From positions 1 through 64,000 of the forward strand of contig NZ_LZLV01000017.1 in assembly GCF_001673405.1 (NCBI RefSeq): 64,000 nucleotides of DNA. The letters run 5' to 3'. The notes under the pieces are model-generated. The model searched no databases and was not told where the DNA came from. It saw nothing but the letters and a program-made list of their open reading frames with translations. A program made the translations under genes and the position numbers. Shown here piece by piece: positions 36,326 through 45,348 of the stretch (the stretch's first letter is position 1; each line of letters opens with the position of its first letter). This DNA comes from Mycobacterium sp. 1245111.1. Its GTDB lineage: Bacteria; Actinomycetota; Actinomycetes; Mycobacteriales; Mycobacteriaceae.

Positions 36326-37594
36326 TCAGCCGACCTGCTGTAAGCGGGCGTAATCCTCGACCCGATCGGCGGCGGCCGCCACGCTTTGCGCGGGTTTCGC
36401 CATCCGGGCGGCGACCTCGCGGGCCCGCGCGACGTAGTGCGGGGCGAGGATCGTGCGCAGGTCCGCGACAAGCGACTTCTCGGTGACCGACGAAAAGCGC
36501 CGAGCCGTGCCGACTTTCAGCCGTTTGACCGCGGCGCCCCACACCACCTGAACGTCGGCCATCCAGAGGATCAACGTGGGAACCCCGGCGCGCAGGCCGG
36601 CGGCCGTGGTGCCCGCGCCGCCGTGGTGGACGACTGCGCGGCAGGCCGGAAAGACCGTCGCATAGTTCATCGTGCCGACCACCTTGACGTGATCGGGCGG
36701 GGAGACGTCGCCGAAGTCGCTGGAGGCCGCACACACCAGCGCCCGCTCGCCCAGCTGCGCGCAGGCCGCGCTGATCATCGCGATCATGTCGGCCGGTGAT
36801 TCGACGGGAATGCTGCCGAACCCGAAGCAGATCGGCGGCGTTCCCGCCGCGATCCACCTCGCGACCTCGTCGTCGGCGTCGGTCGGCGACTCCAGCGTCA
36901 GCGTGCCGACGAATGGCCTGCTGCCATCCCACTGTGCCCATTCCGCAGCCAGTCCGGGAAAACACACCTCGTCATAGGCCTGGATTTCCAGCGATCCGCG
37001 TTCCGCGATCCGGCGCGGCGCGGGCCCGACCGCCTTCGGCAGTCCCAGCTCGCGGCGCTGGGCGGCCTCGACCTTGCGCACCCCGCGGGACACCAGCCAT
37101 TCGTACACCGTCAGCGCCGAGCGGTTCAGCGGCGCCGGCAGCGTCGGAACGACGTGGCCGTTGACCCGAATGGGAAACCACAACACTGTGGTCAATGGAA
37201 TGTCGCGATACTCGGCGACGTTGGCGACGAGTTCCTGGTAGCTCATGCCGGTGATGAGCAGGTCGGCCCCGTCCGCCAGCGAGGTCAGCATCGCGCTCAT
37301 CTCCGCCCAGGCCTGGGTGCCCGGCTTTCGCGATTCACGGAACATCGCGAGCACATCCCGGACCCGCCAGAAATTGCGGAAGAAGTACGCCCAGAAGTTG
37401 CGTGTCGATTCCAGCCACGCCGCAACGTCTGGGCCGTAGGCGACCGCTGGAACCCCGGCCGCCTCGGTAAAGCCGACTAGGTCGGGCGGGACGGCCATCC
37501 GCACGTCGTGTCCGCGGCTCTGCAGCTCGCGGCCGAGGGCAACGCCGGGTTCGACGTCACCGCGAGTTCCGTAGAACGCGAGCACAATTCGCAT
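36326..37594 (-). CDS. Family 1 glycosyltransferase, copy D
   Basis: This 422-residue GT-B enzyme is of the Gtf/RtfA type, starting MRIVLAFYGTRGDVEP and carrying VVHHGGAGTTAAGLRAGVP in the donor half. It follows the sulfotransferase stop by only 2 bases and precedes drrA, so glycosylation, sulfation and export genes form one run. The start is ATG at 37594; the longer frame lies inside the sulfotransferase. Together with copies A-C it indicates at least four glycosyl transfers encoded here. Donor and acceptor are unknown. Confidence 0.9.
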   Translation of the reverse strand: MRIVLAFYGTRGDVEPGVALGRELQSRGHDVRMAVPPDLVGFTEAAGVPAVAYGPDVAAWLESTRNFWAYFFRNFWRVRDVLAMFRESRKPGTQAWAEMSAMLTSLADGADLLITGMSYQELVANVAEYRDIPLTTVLWFPIRVNGHVVPTLPAPLNRSALTVYEWLVSRGVRKVEAAQRRELGLPKAVGPAPRRIAERGSLEIQAYDEVCFPGLAAEWAQWDGSRPFVGTLTLESPTDADDEVARWIAAGTPPICFGFGSIPVESPADMIAMISAACAQLGERALVCAASSDFGDVSPPDHVKVVGTMNYATVFPACRAVVHHGGAGTTAAGLRAGVPTLILWMADVQVVWGAAVKRLKVGTARRFSSVTEKSLVADLRTILAPHYVARAREVAARMAKPAQSVAAAADRVEDYARLQQVG

Positions 37595-37596
37595 CG

Positions 37597-38577
37597 CTAT
37601 GCCCAAGTCCCGCTGCGCCGGTGAGCCAGCGCGAGCATCTCGAGGGCCAGCTTCACCAACCACGGCGGCATGAACCGGTTGAGCCGCAGGTAGCGGCGGG
37701 AATCCGCGAGTGCGGTCCGGAAACCGTGTTCGTTGGCCGCGTACGCCGCGAAAACGCGGTCCAGTTCAGCCGGGTCCCACGCCTCGTCCCGCGCGGCCGC
37801 GCCCAGCGCTTCGTAAACCACTGACATCCAGTCCGTGCCGAAGGGCTCCGGCACCTGGCCGCGGTGTCGGTGATGCCGAAGATCCGCTGTGAGGAACTCG
37901 TCGGTCGCTGCCTCATCCTGGGCGCTGAGATCGATGTCGAGGGCCGCGGAAATCCGTTTCACTTCCCGGCGCCAGTCCTCCAGAAGGTTGGTGTATTCGA
38001 CGAAGACCCGGGGCATATCGCGGGTGTCTCGCTCGGCGAGCAGGGTGTATTTCAGCCACCACGCGCTGGTGAGCTCGGGGGAGGCTTGCACGTAATTCTG
38101 TTGGGCGGCACGCCTTTCCAGCGAGCCGATCACCTCGAGCGGGTGGCGGACGGCGATCACGGTCTTGACGTCGAATCCGGCCAGACGTGCCGCCTTGAAC
38201 CAGATACCGGACACCGTCGTGATCTTTGGTTCCTTGATCACCACGACCGGCGCGTCCGGCAACGTGGTCAGAAACGCCCGGACCACCGCGACGTCGGCGG
38301 CGTTCCCGTCGGCGTCGAACACACCTTCCTGCTGCATGCGCAGCGTCAGGTCGTATCCGGAGCTGCCGTGGCGCCGCAGGATCTTTTCGTTGAGATGGAT
38401 GGCCGCCCGCGGTTCCCAACAGCCGCGCGGATTCTCGGAGGTGGCCCCCAACAGCCCGGTAGGAAGGGCGGCTCCGCACAGCGAAAGCACCCGGGCGAGC
38501 GCCGACGTTCCGGACCGGCCGAAGCCCAGCACGAACAGCGCGACGGGCTTTGCGGGAATGCGTGGGTCGGGGGTCAT
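37597..38577 (-). CDS. Sulfotransferase family protein
   Basis: This 326-residue protein has the PAPS 5'-phosphosulfate loop LFVLGFGRSGTSALARVL near residues 13-30, VVIKEPKI, and the 3'-phosphate region with IAVRHPLEVIGSLERR, the typical order of cytosolic sulfotransferases. It is expected to transfer sulfate from PAPS to a sugar or lipid hydroxyl. It is immediately upstream of a glycosyltransferase (2-base gap) in the drrABC run, so a sulfated glycolipid or lipopeptide is plausible; sulfated GPLs have been reported in other mycobacteria. The start is ATG at 38577; an upstream extension into the divergent promoter region was rejected. Confidence 0.85.
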   Translation of the reverse strand: MTPDPRIPAKPVALFVLGFGRSGTSALARVLSLCGAALPTGLLGATSENPRGCWEPRAAIHLNEKILRRHGSSGYDLTLRMQQEGVFDADGNAADVAVVRAFLTTLPDAPVVVIKEPKITTVSGIWFKAARLAGFDVKTVIAVRHPLEVIGSLERRAAQQNYVQASPELTSAWWLKYTLLAERDTRDMPRVFVEYTNLLEDWRREVKRISAALDIDLSAQDEAATDEFLTADLRHHRHRGQVPEPFGTDWMSVVYEALGAAARDEAWDPAELDRVFAAYAANEHGFRTALADSRRYLRLNRFMPPWLVKLALEMLALAHRRSGTWA

Positions 38578-38668
38578 GGCGTCGGCTACTCTACATGTGA
38601 TGAATTGGCCTGGCGTCACAAACGGCGGTCCGTGCGCTGTCGGACCTAGGTCATCGGAGGTGTGATCA

Positions 38669-40072
38669 GTGCCAGTCCGGATGCGCCGCGCGCGGGAATC
38701 CACCAACACTCCTGGGCCCAAAGGTGCTGTCCAACAAGATGATCGGCTCGCGCTCGTCGATCAAGCCTTCTTTGCGGGGCATCAAGCCGCCGGCCAGAAA
38801 GATGTCATGCAGGTGGTGTGGCTGTATGAGCACCCCATCAACTGGGATGGCCTGAGACGTTTCCACCACAACCTGGGTCGCGGATTGCTGGGACGGCGCA
38901 TCGAGCGGTCACCGTTGCCGTTCGCCCGGTATCGCTGGGTCGTGGATCACGGGCCGTCGGATATCGATATCGAGGAGCGCGCACGTCCACGCGCCGAACT
39001 GAGCGACTGGGCCGATGAACGTTCGCAGTTGCCCACCGACCCGGAATGGGGACCCGGCTGGCACCTCGGCGTGCTTCCGCTTACCGACGGCTCGACCGCC
39101 GTCAGCCTGGTGGCCTCCCACTATCTACTCGACGGCATCGGGCTGGTGGTCGCGCTGGTCGATGCGCTTTCAGGAAACACCCGCGATCTCGGCTACCGGC
39201 CACCACAGTCACGGACTCGACTCCGCGCGATGGTCGAGGATGCCCGCCGAACAGCGCGGGACGTACCCGGGGTCGCCCGGGCACTTGCCGCGGCGCCCAA
39301 ACAGGTCCGCTTACGTCCGCCGGTGGGTGCACCAGCGCCGACACCGCGACCCGTGGCCATCCGTCACAGTGACGGCGATGAGCCCGTCGTCGTGCCAGGT
39401 GTCTCGATCTACGTCGACATCGATGCGTTCGATGCCCGGGCGGAGTCGCTCGGCGGATCGGGCAACACGCTGGTGGCCGGGATGGCCGCGAAATTCGGCG
39501 AGCTGATGGGCCACGAACATGACCACGACGGCAATGTCACTGTGCAGCTCGTCATGAGCGATCGCACGGAGGGCGACACGCGTGCTGTCGCAGTGTCGCT
39601 GGCCCGCATTCAGGTCGATCCGACCTGGGTGACAACGGATCTGAGGGATACCCGCGCTGCGGTCAAGGAGGCGCTGACGACGTGGCGGGAAACGCCACAC
39701 GTGTCATCGCACCTCGAATCGCTGACCCCGTTCATGCCGAAGCGAACGTGGAAATGGGCGGTCGATCGATCGTTCGCCGACCCCGATCGCCCGGTGGTGT
39801 GCTCCAACCTCGGCGACGTCGGCATGGTGGTGAACCGTCTCGACGGCAGCGACGCCGAATACGCCTTCGCGCGCGGGACACGGCAACACGTGACGCGCCG
39901 GTGGCTTGAGCGCATCGGCGGACAACTGCAGTTGTTGTCGTTTCGCATTCCCGGCCGGGTCGTCGTCCACGTCCTCGGCTACCAACTGGGCGCCGAGAAC
40001 AGCAAGCCCGCGTTGCGTGAGTTGGCGGCGCGGGTGCTAGATGAGTTCGACCTGACCGGCCAGGTCGACTGA
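38669..40072 (+). CDS. PapA/WS-DGAT-like acyltransferase
   Basis: This 467-residue protein is of the CoA-dependent acyltransferase superfamily (condensation, PapA and wax-ester synthase folds). The catalytic HxxxDG is present as HYLLDG (His151, Asp155, Gly156), and a C-terminal DFGWG-like region is degenerate. GTG at 38669 has GGAGG 8 bases upstream. It is divergent from the sulfotransferase and overlaps the convergent MFS gene by 36 bases. A role in acylating a sugar, or in transferring the polyketide chain from the TE-less PKS to the peptide, is possible, but neither is shown by the sequence. Confidence 0.7.
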   Translation: MPVRMRRARESTNTPGPKGAVQQDDRLALVDQAFFAGHQAAGQKDVMQVVWLYEHPINWDGLRRFHHNLGRGLLGRRIERSPLPFARYRWVVDHGPSDIDIEERARPRAELSDWADERSQLPTDPEWGPGWHLGVLPLTDGSTAVSLVASHYLLDGIGLVVALVDALSGNTRDLGYRPPQSRTRLRAMVEDARRTARDVPGVARALAAAPKQVRLRPPVGAPAPTPRPVAIRHSDGDEPVVVPGVSIYVDIDAFDARAESLGGSGNTLVAGMAAKFGELMGHEHDHDGNVTVQLVMSDRTEGDTRAVAVSLARIQVDPTWVTTDLRDTRAAVKEALTTWRETPHVSSHLESLTPFMPKRTWKWAVDRSFADPDRPVVCSNLGDVGMVVNRLDGSDAEYAFARGTRQHVTRRWLERIGGQLQLLSFRIPGRVVVHVLGYQLGAENSKPALRELAARVLDEFDLTGQVD

Positions 40073-41563
40073 CGAATCGTCGGCGGCGGTTTTGGCGTGC
40101 GCGACCTGCCGTGCGCTGTATCCGATGAATAATGCCGCGCCGCAGAGCAGGCCCACCACACCGGCCAGGCAGAGCAGGCCGTCGGTGTAAGCGTGGTCGA
40201 GTGCGTGCAGCTGGGCGGCGGTCATGGTTTTCACCGGCCCGGTGGTGCCGCCCAGCCGGAGTGTCCGCGACGTGATCACGACTTGGATCGCCACCAACAC
40301 CAGCGGCCCGCCGAGGTTCTGCAGCATCACCGAGATAGCCGTCGCGGGCCCGATGCGATCGACGTCGACGCTGGCCATCAGCGAAAGCGCAAGCGGAACA
40401 CCGATCATGCCGAGGCCGACGGCGCCGACGACGATGGGCATCACGAGGTTAGGGAAGTAAGGGATGCCTGCGTTGAGCGTCGAGCAGTACAGCGTCGCTG
40501 CCAGCACCACGGCTCCGCCGACGATCACCGTGACTCGCGGCGAGAACCATGTCACCAGCCGTGACGACGCGGCCGTCCCGAGGGCCATCGCGAAAGCGAA
40601 CGGAATGAAGCCGACGGCGGCGCGCAGCGGGCTGTAACCCATGATGGCCTGCACATACATGGCGAGCAGCACTGTCATCGCGAAGCCGATTCCGCGGACC
40701 AGGAACATGGCCGCGAATGTGGCGACCCGGTCGCGGTCGAGGAACAGGTTGAAGGGGACGATCGGGTTCTCGGCAGTCCGCTCAACCAGCACAAACGCCA
40801 TGAACGCGGTTGCGGCCACCAGCGATGTGCCGATTTCCGCGCCCGACCGCCAGCCCTTCTCCGGTCCGATCGACATGGCGAAGACAGTGGCGGTGCACGC
40901 CAATGTGGCCAGCACTGCGCCGGCGGCGTCGAGCCGGGTCCGCTGCCGTTGGGTTTCAGACAGCATCGTGCGCGCCAGGTAAAACACCACCACGCCGATC
41001 GGGACGTTCACCAGGAACGCCAGCCGCCACGACACCCCGGTGAGCGCCCCGCCGACGACCAGGCCCAGCACCGCGCCGACCGCGCCCATCGCACCGAACA
41101 CCGCCGCCGCCGTATTGCGCGCCGGGCCCTTGGGGAACGTGGTCGCGACCAGCGCCATGCAGGTCGGCACCACGATCGCGGCGGCGGCGCCGTGCAGCAG
41201 CCGCGCCGCGACGAGGGCCGCGCCGTCCCAGGCGATGCCGCAGATCATCGAGGCCAGGGTGAACATCGCCACCCCGATCAGCAGCGTGCGTTTGCGTCCG
41301 ATGCTGTCGCCGAGGCGGCCGCCCACCAGGATCAGGCCACCGAAGGTCAGCCCGTACGCCGTGATCACCCAGCTGCGGCCGGCATCCGACAGGCCCAGCT
41401 CGTTCTGGATCCTCGGAAGCGCGAAGACTGCGACCGGGCCGTCCATCGCTGCCATCAGCTGCATCCCGCCGATCGCGCTGAGGACGGTGATGAACTGGCG
41501 AGTCGGAACGTGGCTTGTGCTGTCGTCCGGCGTGGTCGATTCGACGTGCGTCGGAGTCGCCAT
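40037..41563 (-). CDS. MFS transporter, 14-TM DHA2 family
   Basis: This 508-residue drug:H+ antiporter-2 family transporter has about 14 membrane segments. Motif A appears as GGRLGDSIGRKRTLL near residue 80 and the antiporter motif C region as GAVLGLVVGGALTG near 165. It has a cytosolic N-terminal tail of about 25 residues. The ATG at 41563 has AAGGTGATC upstream. DHA2 proteins export drugs or lipophilic products. It is divergent from the mmpS operon, so it may be part of the export set or an unrelated resistance pump. Confidence 0.88.
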   Translation of the reverse strand: MATPTHVESTTPDDSTSHVPTRQFITVLSAIGGMQLMAAMDGPVAVFALPRIQNELGLSDAGRSWVITAYGLTFGGLILVGGRLGDSIGRKRTLLIGVAMFTLASMICGIAWDGAALVAARLLHGAAAAIVVPTCMALVATTFPKGPARNTAAAVFGAMGAVGAVLGLVVGGALTGVSWRLAFLVNVPIGVVVFYLARTMLSETQRQRTRLDAAGAVLATLACTATVFAMSIGPEKGWRSGAEIGTSLVAATAFMAFVLVERTAENPIVPFNLFLDRDRVATFAAMFLVRGIGFAMTVLLAMYVQAIMGYSPLRAAVGFIPFAFAMALGTAASSRLVTWFSPRVTVIVGGAVVLAATLYCSTLNAGIPYFPNLVMPIVVGAVGLGMIGVPLALSLMASVDVDRIGPATAISVMLQNLGGPLVLVAIQVVITSRTLRLGGTTGPVKTMTAAQLHALDHAYTDGLLCLAGVVGLLCGAALFIGYSARQVAHAKTAADDSSVDLAGQVELI

Positions 41564-41674
41564 AGCGGATCACCTTATAGCACGTGTGCCTAGTAGTGTC
41601 GTCAGAAGTCCGGACGATTCGGCCGACATCACTGCTCATTTTTCCGAAACTCCGGATCGACCGCAGCGGCCTTG

Positions 41675-41711
41675 AGTATGGTTTGGAACTGTTCAACTCA
41701 TGTCGAACTAA
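41675..41711 (+). promoter_or_regulatory. Shared regulatory element before mmpS-mmpL
   Basis: This 37-base plus-strand element matches the PKS element (14770-14807) at 35 of 38 aligned positions, with one base missing from the dyad spacer, so GGAAC-T-GTTC has one spacer base instead of two. It lies 30-75 bases before the candidate TTG/GTG starts of the long form of MmpS, and 264 bases before the ATG of the short form. It ties the MmpS/MmpL genes to the PKS and NRPS genes. The rest of the 41564-41786 gap shows nothing else I can name. Confidence 0.7.
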
Positions 41712-41786
41712 GCGGTCTGCAGAACCGATGAGATCAACCCGTTGACGACGACTTTGTCTTCGCCCGGCGGTGGAAGGTTGGGTGCG

Positions 41787-42407
41787 GTGGCCGAACCCGG
41801 TGTGCGCGACGATCGCGTTGCGGAGGCCCGGTCCGAATTCGCCGCAGTGGGCCTTTCCGCCTTCGACGTCTTCGACCAACCTCCCGTCCGCGGAATCACC
41901 CTTCAACCTCTCGCGCGCGAACCCTCCGTCGCGCCTCGACCTGCCCGACCGCGTCGACGAACACAGCGATTCACGATGTCGAAAATTCTGGGCAGGGTGT
42001 GGATACCGCTGCTCATTGCCGTGGTGATCGGTGCCGGCGGATTGACCGTGTCGCGACTGCACGGCATTTTCGGTGCAGAGAACCGTCCCGTGTACGCCGA
42101 CAGCCAAATCATCGACCCCGCGCCGTTCGACCCCAAACACCTGACCTACGAAATTTTCGGACCGCCGGGAACCGTCGCGAGGATCAGCTATTTCGATGCC
42201 AACGCCGATCCGAAACGAATCGAGGCGGCACACCTGCCCTGGTCCTTGACGTTTGCGATGACCGACGCAACAGCAGTGGGAAGCGTTGTGGCGCAGGGGG
42301 ATAGCGATACGATCGGATGCCGCATCGTGGTCGACGGGGTGGTCAAAGCCGAGAAGATCACGCACGAGACCAGCGCATTCACCTTCTGTGCGTTGAAGTC
42401 CTCATGA
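41787..42407 (+). CDS. mmpS: MmpS family protein, N-terminally extended
   Basis: This is an MmpS accessory protein of MmpL lipid exporters. The C-terminal 143 residues (from [11 protein letters not shown] at 41976) are a complete MmpS4-like protein: one membrane helix ([16 protein letters not shown]), then the periplasmic domain with [20 protein letters not shown] and GCRIVVDG. The frame stays open upstream for 63-78 more codons, with a GGTGGAAGG site before a GTG at 41787, and the shared promoter element sits right before this extension. An Arg-rich stretch (RPRRRTQRF) precedes the helix. I chose the long form; a short form from ATG at 41976 lacks a visible Shine-Dalgarno site. The TGA overlaps the mmpL start. 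Confidence 0.8.
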   Translation: MAEPGVRDDRVAEARSEFAAVGLSAFDVFDQPPVRGITLQPLAREPSVAPRPARPRRRTQRFTMSKILGRVWIPLLIAVVIGAGGLTVSRLHGIFGAENRPVYADSQIIDPAPFDPKHLTYEIFGPPGTVARISYFDANADPKRIEAAHLPWSLTFAMTDATAVGSVVAQGDSDTIGCRIVVDGVVKAEKITHETSAFTFCALKSS

Positions 42408-45346
42408 GCAACCACCAGCTGCATAACGCTCGCCCCCTGGTGGCGCAAACGATCCGGCGATTGTCGGTGCCGGTGGTCTTGGCCTGGTTGGCGATCACCG
42501 TGATGATCACCGTCGGCGTCCCGTCGCTCGAGCAGGTCGAGCGGGAACGCTCAGTTTCGTTGAGTCCCAGTGAGGCACCGTCGTTCGAGGCCGCAGACCA
42601 CATGGTCAAGGACTTCCAGGAAGCCAATTCCGACACGTCGGTGATGATCGTCTTGGAGGGTCAGCAACCCCTCGGCGACGCAGCGCACCGCTACTACAAC
42701 AGTCTGATCCGCCAGTTCGAGAACGACCACAAGCACGTGCAGCACATTCAGAATTTCTGGGGGGATCCACTGACGGCAGGCGCCGCGCAAAGCGCCGACG
42801 GTAAGGCCGCCTACGTTCAACTAGATCTCGCCGGCCGCCTCGGCGCGGCCCAGGCGAACGAATCGGCTGAGGCCATCCGCGACATTGTGGCGAGGACGCC
42901 GGCGCCCGCCGGGGTGACCGCCTATGTCACGGGCGCGGCAGCGATCGCTTCGGATATGGGTCGCAGCGGAGAAAAGACCGTCCTGCTGGTGACGGCGGTC
43001 AGCCTCGGGGTGATTTTCGTTCTCTTACTGCTTGTCTACCGCTCGATCGTCACCGTCCTTCTTTTGCTCGCGATGGTCTGGATAGAACTGCAAGTCGCGC
43101 GAGGGATCGTCGCTTTCCTGGGCCATCACCAGCTCATCGGCCTTTCCACGTACGTCGTCAATCTCCTGGTGTCGATCGTGATCGCGGCCGGAACGGACTA
43201 CGCGATCTTTTTCACGGGCCGGTATCAGGAGGCCCGCCAGGCCGGCGAGGACCGGGAAACCGCCTACTACACCACCTACCGCAGCGTGGCGCCCGTTGTC
43301 TTGGCGTCGGGTGTGACGATCGCCGGGGCGCTTTTCTGCCTTCGCTTTACCCGGCTTCCCTACTTCCAGCCGCTGGGCGTGCCGTGCGCGGTGGGAGTCC
43401 TCGTGGCGGTCGCGGTAGCGCTGACCTTGACTCCGGCCGTTATCGCACTTGGTGGCCGCGTCGGGCTGTTCGACCGGAAGCGCGCGATCACGTACCGCGG
43501 ATGGCGGCGGGTAGGCACCGCGATCGTCCGCTGGCCCGCGCCCATCCTGGTCGCGACATTGGCAGTCGCCCTGATCGGGCTCTTGACGCTTCCGGGGTAC
43601 AAACCCGGCTACAGCGACCAGAAATACATCCCGCAAAACATCCCCGCCAATGTGGGATATGCAGCGGCGGAACGACACTTTCCCGCGTCACGGATGACAC
43701 CGCCGGAGATCCTCGTGATCGAGGCGAACCACGACCTGCGCAATCCGGCAGATTTTCTGGTGCTGGAGAAACTCGCGAAGGCCATCTTCGCCGTGCAGGG
43801 CGTTTCCACCGTTCAATCGATAACACGACCCACCGGCGCCCCGCTGCAGCATGCGAGCATCCCATTCATGCTCAGCATGCAGCAGGCCGCCATGCTGCAA
43901 AATATGGCATTTCAGAAAGACCGCATGAGCGACATGCTCAAGCAGGCCGACGAGCTCGGCGAGACGATCGCGATCATGCAGCGCATGTATACGCTGATGC
44001 AAGACCTGGCAAGCACGACTCATCACATGGCCGGCGAAACGCACGACATGGCGGCGATCACCTACGAATTGCGCGATCACATCGCAGATTTCGAAGATTT
44101 CTGGCGGCCCATTCGCAGTTACTTCTACTGGGAGAAGCACTGCGCCAGCATTCCTATCTGCTATTCACTGCGATCGATCTTCGACTCAATCGATGGGGTC
44201 GACGACGTCAGCGACAAACTGGGTGAGTTGGTCAAGGACCTCGACAAGATCGATGTCCTCATGCCCCAGCTGCTCAGCCAGTTCCCCGAGATGATCCAGA
44301 TCATGCAAGGCATGCGGACCATGTTGCTGACGATGCACAGCAGCATGTCCGGGATCTTCGGGCAGATGGACGAGTCGAGCAACGACCCGACGGCCATGGG
44401 AAAGGCGTTCGACGCCGCCAAAAACGATGACTCCTTTTACATTCCCCCAGAGGTCTTCAAGAATCCGGACTTCAAGCGGCTCCTCAAAATCTTCCTGTCC
44501 CCCGACGGGAAAGCCGTCCGGATGCTCATTACGCAACGAGGCGATCCCTCGACACCCGAAGGAATTGCGCGGGTCGAGCCGATAAAAACCGCAGCCGAGG
44601 AGGCGCTGAAAGGCACTCCATTAGAAGACGCAAAAATTTATCTCACCGGCACCTCGGCGATGCTGAAAGACATGGTCGACGGGTCCAAATGGGATCTGCT
44701 GATCGCGGGTGTCGCCGCACTCTGTCTCATTTTCACCGTCATGCTGATCATGACCCGAAGCTCGATCGCTGCCATGGTCATCGTCGGCACTGTCGCCCTC
44801 TCGCTGGGCTCGTCCTTCGGCCTGGCAGTGCTGGTCTGGCAGTATTTCCTCGGAATACCGCTCCACTTCGCGGTACTCGCAATGTCGGTGATCGTGTTAT
44901 TGGCGGTGGGATCCGACTACAACTTGCTGCTGGTATCCCGGATGAAAGAAGAACTCCACGCCGGCATCAATACGGGAATCATTCGGGCGATGGCCGGCAC
45001 CGGCAAGGTGGTGACGAACGCCGGCCTGGTATTCGCCTTCACGATGGCGTCCATGGCGGTCAGTGATCTGGTCACCGTCGCCCAGCTGGGTACCACGATC
45101 GGTCTCGGTCTGATGTTCGACACCCTGGTCGTCCGCGCGTTCATGACGCCGTCGATCGCCGCGCTGTTGGGACGCTGGTTCTGGTGGCCGCAACGGGTGC
45201 GTCCCCGGCCCGCCAGCAGCCTGCTTCGGTCGGTCGGCCCGCGACCGGTGGTGCGTGCCCTCTTGCTCAGGGAGCCGGTAGGCAACGGCCATCCGGTGCG
45301 CAACGGAACCGCGTCGGGGGCGAGCGTGACCGGCAGATCGTCGTAG
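42404..45346 (+). CDS. mmpL: MmpL RND-family lipid transporter, first copy
   Basis: This 980-residue MmpL transporter has the RND fold with about 11-12 membrane helices in two halves. The conserved proton-relay Asp-Tyr pairs are present as GTDYAIFF in TM4 and GSDYNLLL in TM10. The large periplasmic loop between TM7 and TM8 contains the MmpL4-type coiled segment with many Met and His residues ([19 protein letters not shown]). The ATG at 42404 overlaps the mmpS stop as ATGA. GPL loci carry the paired MmpL4a/MmpL4b with MmpS4 to deliver GPL to the surface; this pair is the likely equivalent. Confidence 0.92.
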   Translation: MSNHQLHNARPLVAQTIRRLSVPVVLAWLAITVMITVGVPSLEQVERERSVSLSPSEAPSFEAADHMVKDFQEANSDTSVMIVLEGQQPLGDAAHRYYNSLIRQFENDHKHVQHIQNFWGDPLTAGAAQSADGKAAYVQLDLAGRLGAAQANESAEAIRDIVARTPAPAGVTAYVTGAAAIASDMGRSGEKTVLLVTAVSLGVIFVLLLLVYRSIVTVLLLLAMVWIELQVARGIVAFLGHHQLIGLSTYVVNLLVSIVIAAGTDYAIFFTGRYQEARQAGEDRETAYYTTYRSVAPVVLASGVTIAGALFCLRFTRLPYFQPLGVPCAVGVLVAVAVALTLTPAVIALGGRVGLFDRKRAITYRGWRRVGTAIVRWPAPILVATLAVALIGLLTLPGYKPGYSDQKYIPQNIPANVGYAAAERHFPASRMTPPEILVIEANHDLRNPADFLVLEKLAKAIFAVQGVSTVQSITRPTGAPLQHASIPFMLSMQQAAMLQNMAFQKDRMSDMLKQADELGETIAIMQRMYTLMQDLASTTHHMAGETHDMAAITYELRDHIADFEDFWRPIRSYFYWEKHCASIPICYSLRSIFDSIDGVDDVSDKLGELVKDLDKIDVLMPQLLSQFPEMIQIMQGMRTMLLTMHSSMSGIFGQMDESSNDPTAMGKAFDAAKNDDSFYIPPEVFKNPDFKRLLKIFLSPDGKAVRMLITQRGDPSTPEGIARVEPIKTAAEEALKGTPLEDAKIYLTGTSAMLKDMVDGSKWDLLIAGVAALCLIFTVMLIMTRSSIAAMVIVGTVALSLGSSFGLAVLVWQYFLGIPLHFAVLAMSVIVLLAVGSDYNLLLVSRMKEELHAGINTGIIRAMAGTGKVVTNAGLVFAFTMASMAVSDLVTVAQLGTTIGLGLMFDTLVVRAFMTPSIAALLGRWFWWPQRVRPRPASSLLRSVGPRPVVRALLLREPVGNGHPVRNGTASGASVTGRSS

Positions 45347-45348
45347 GC

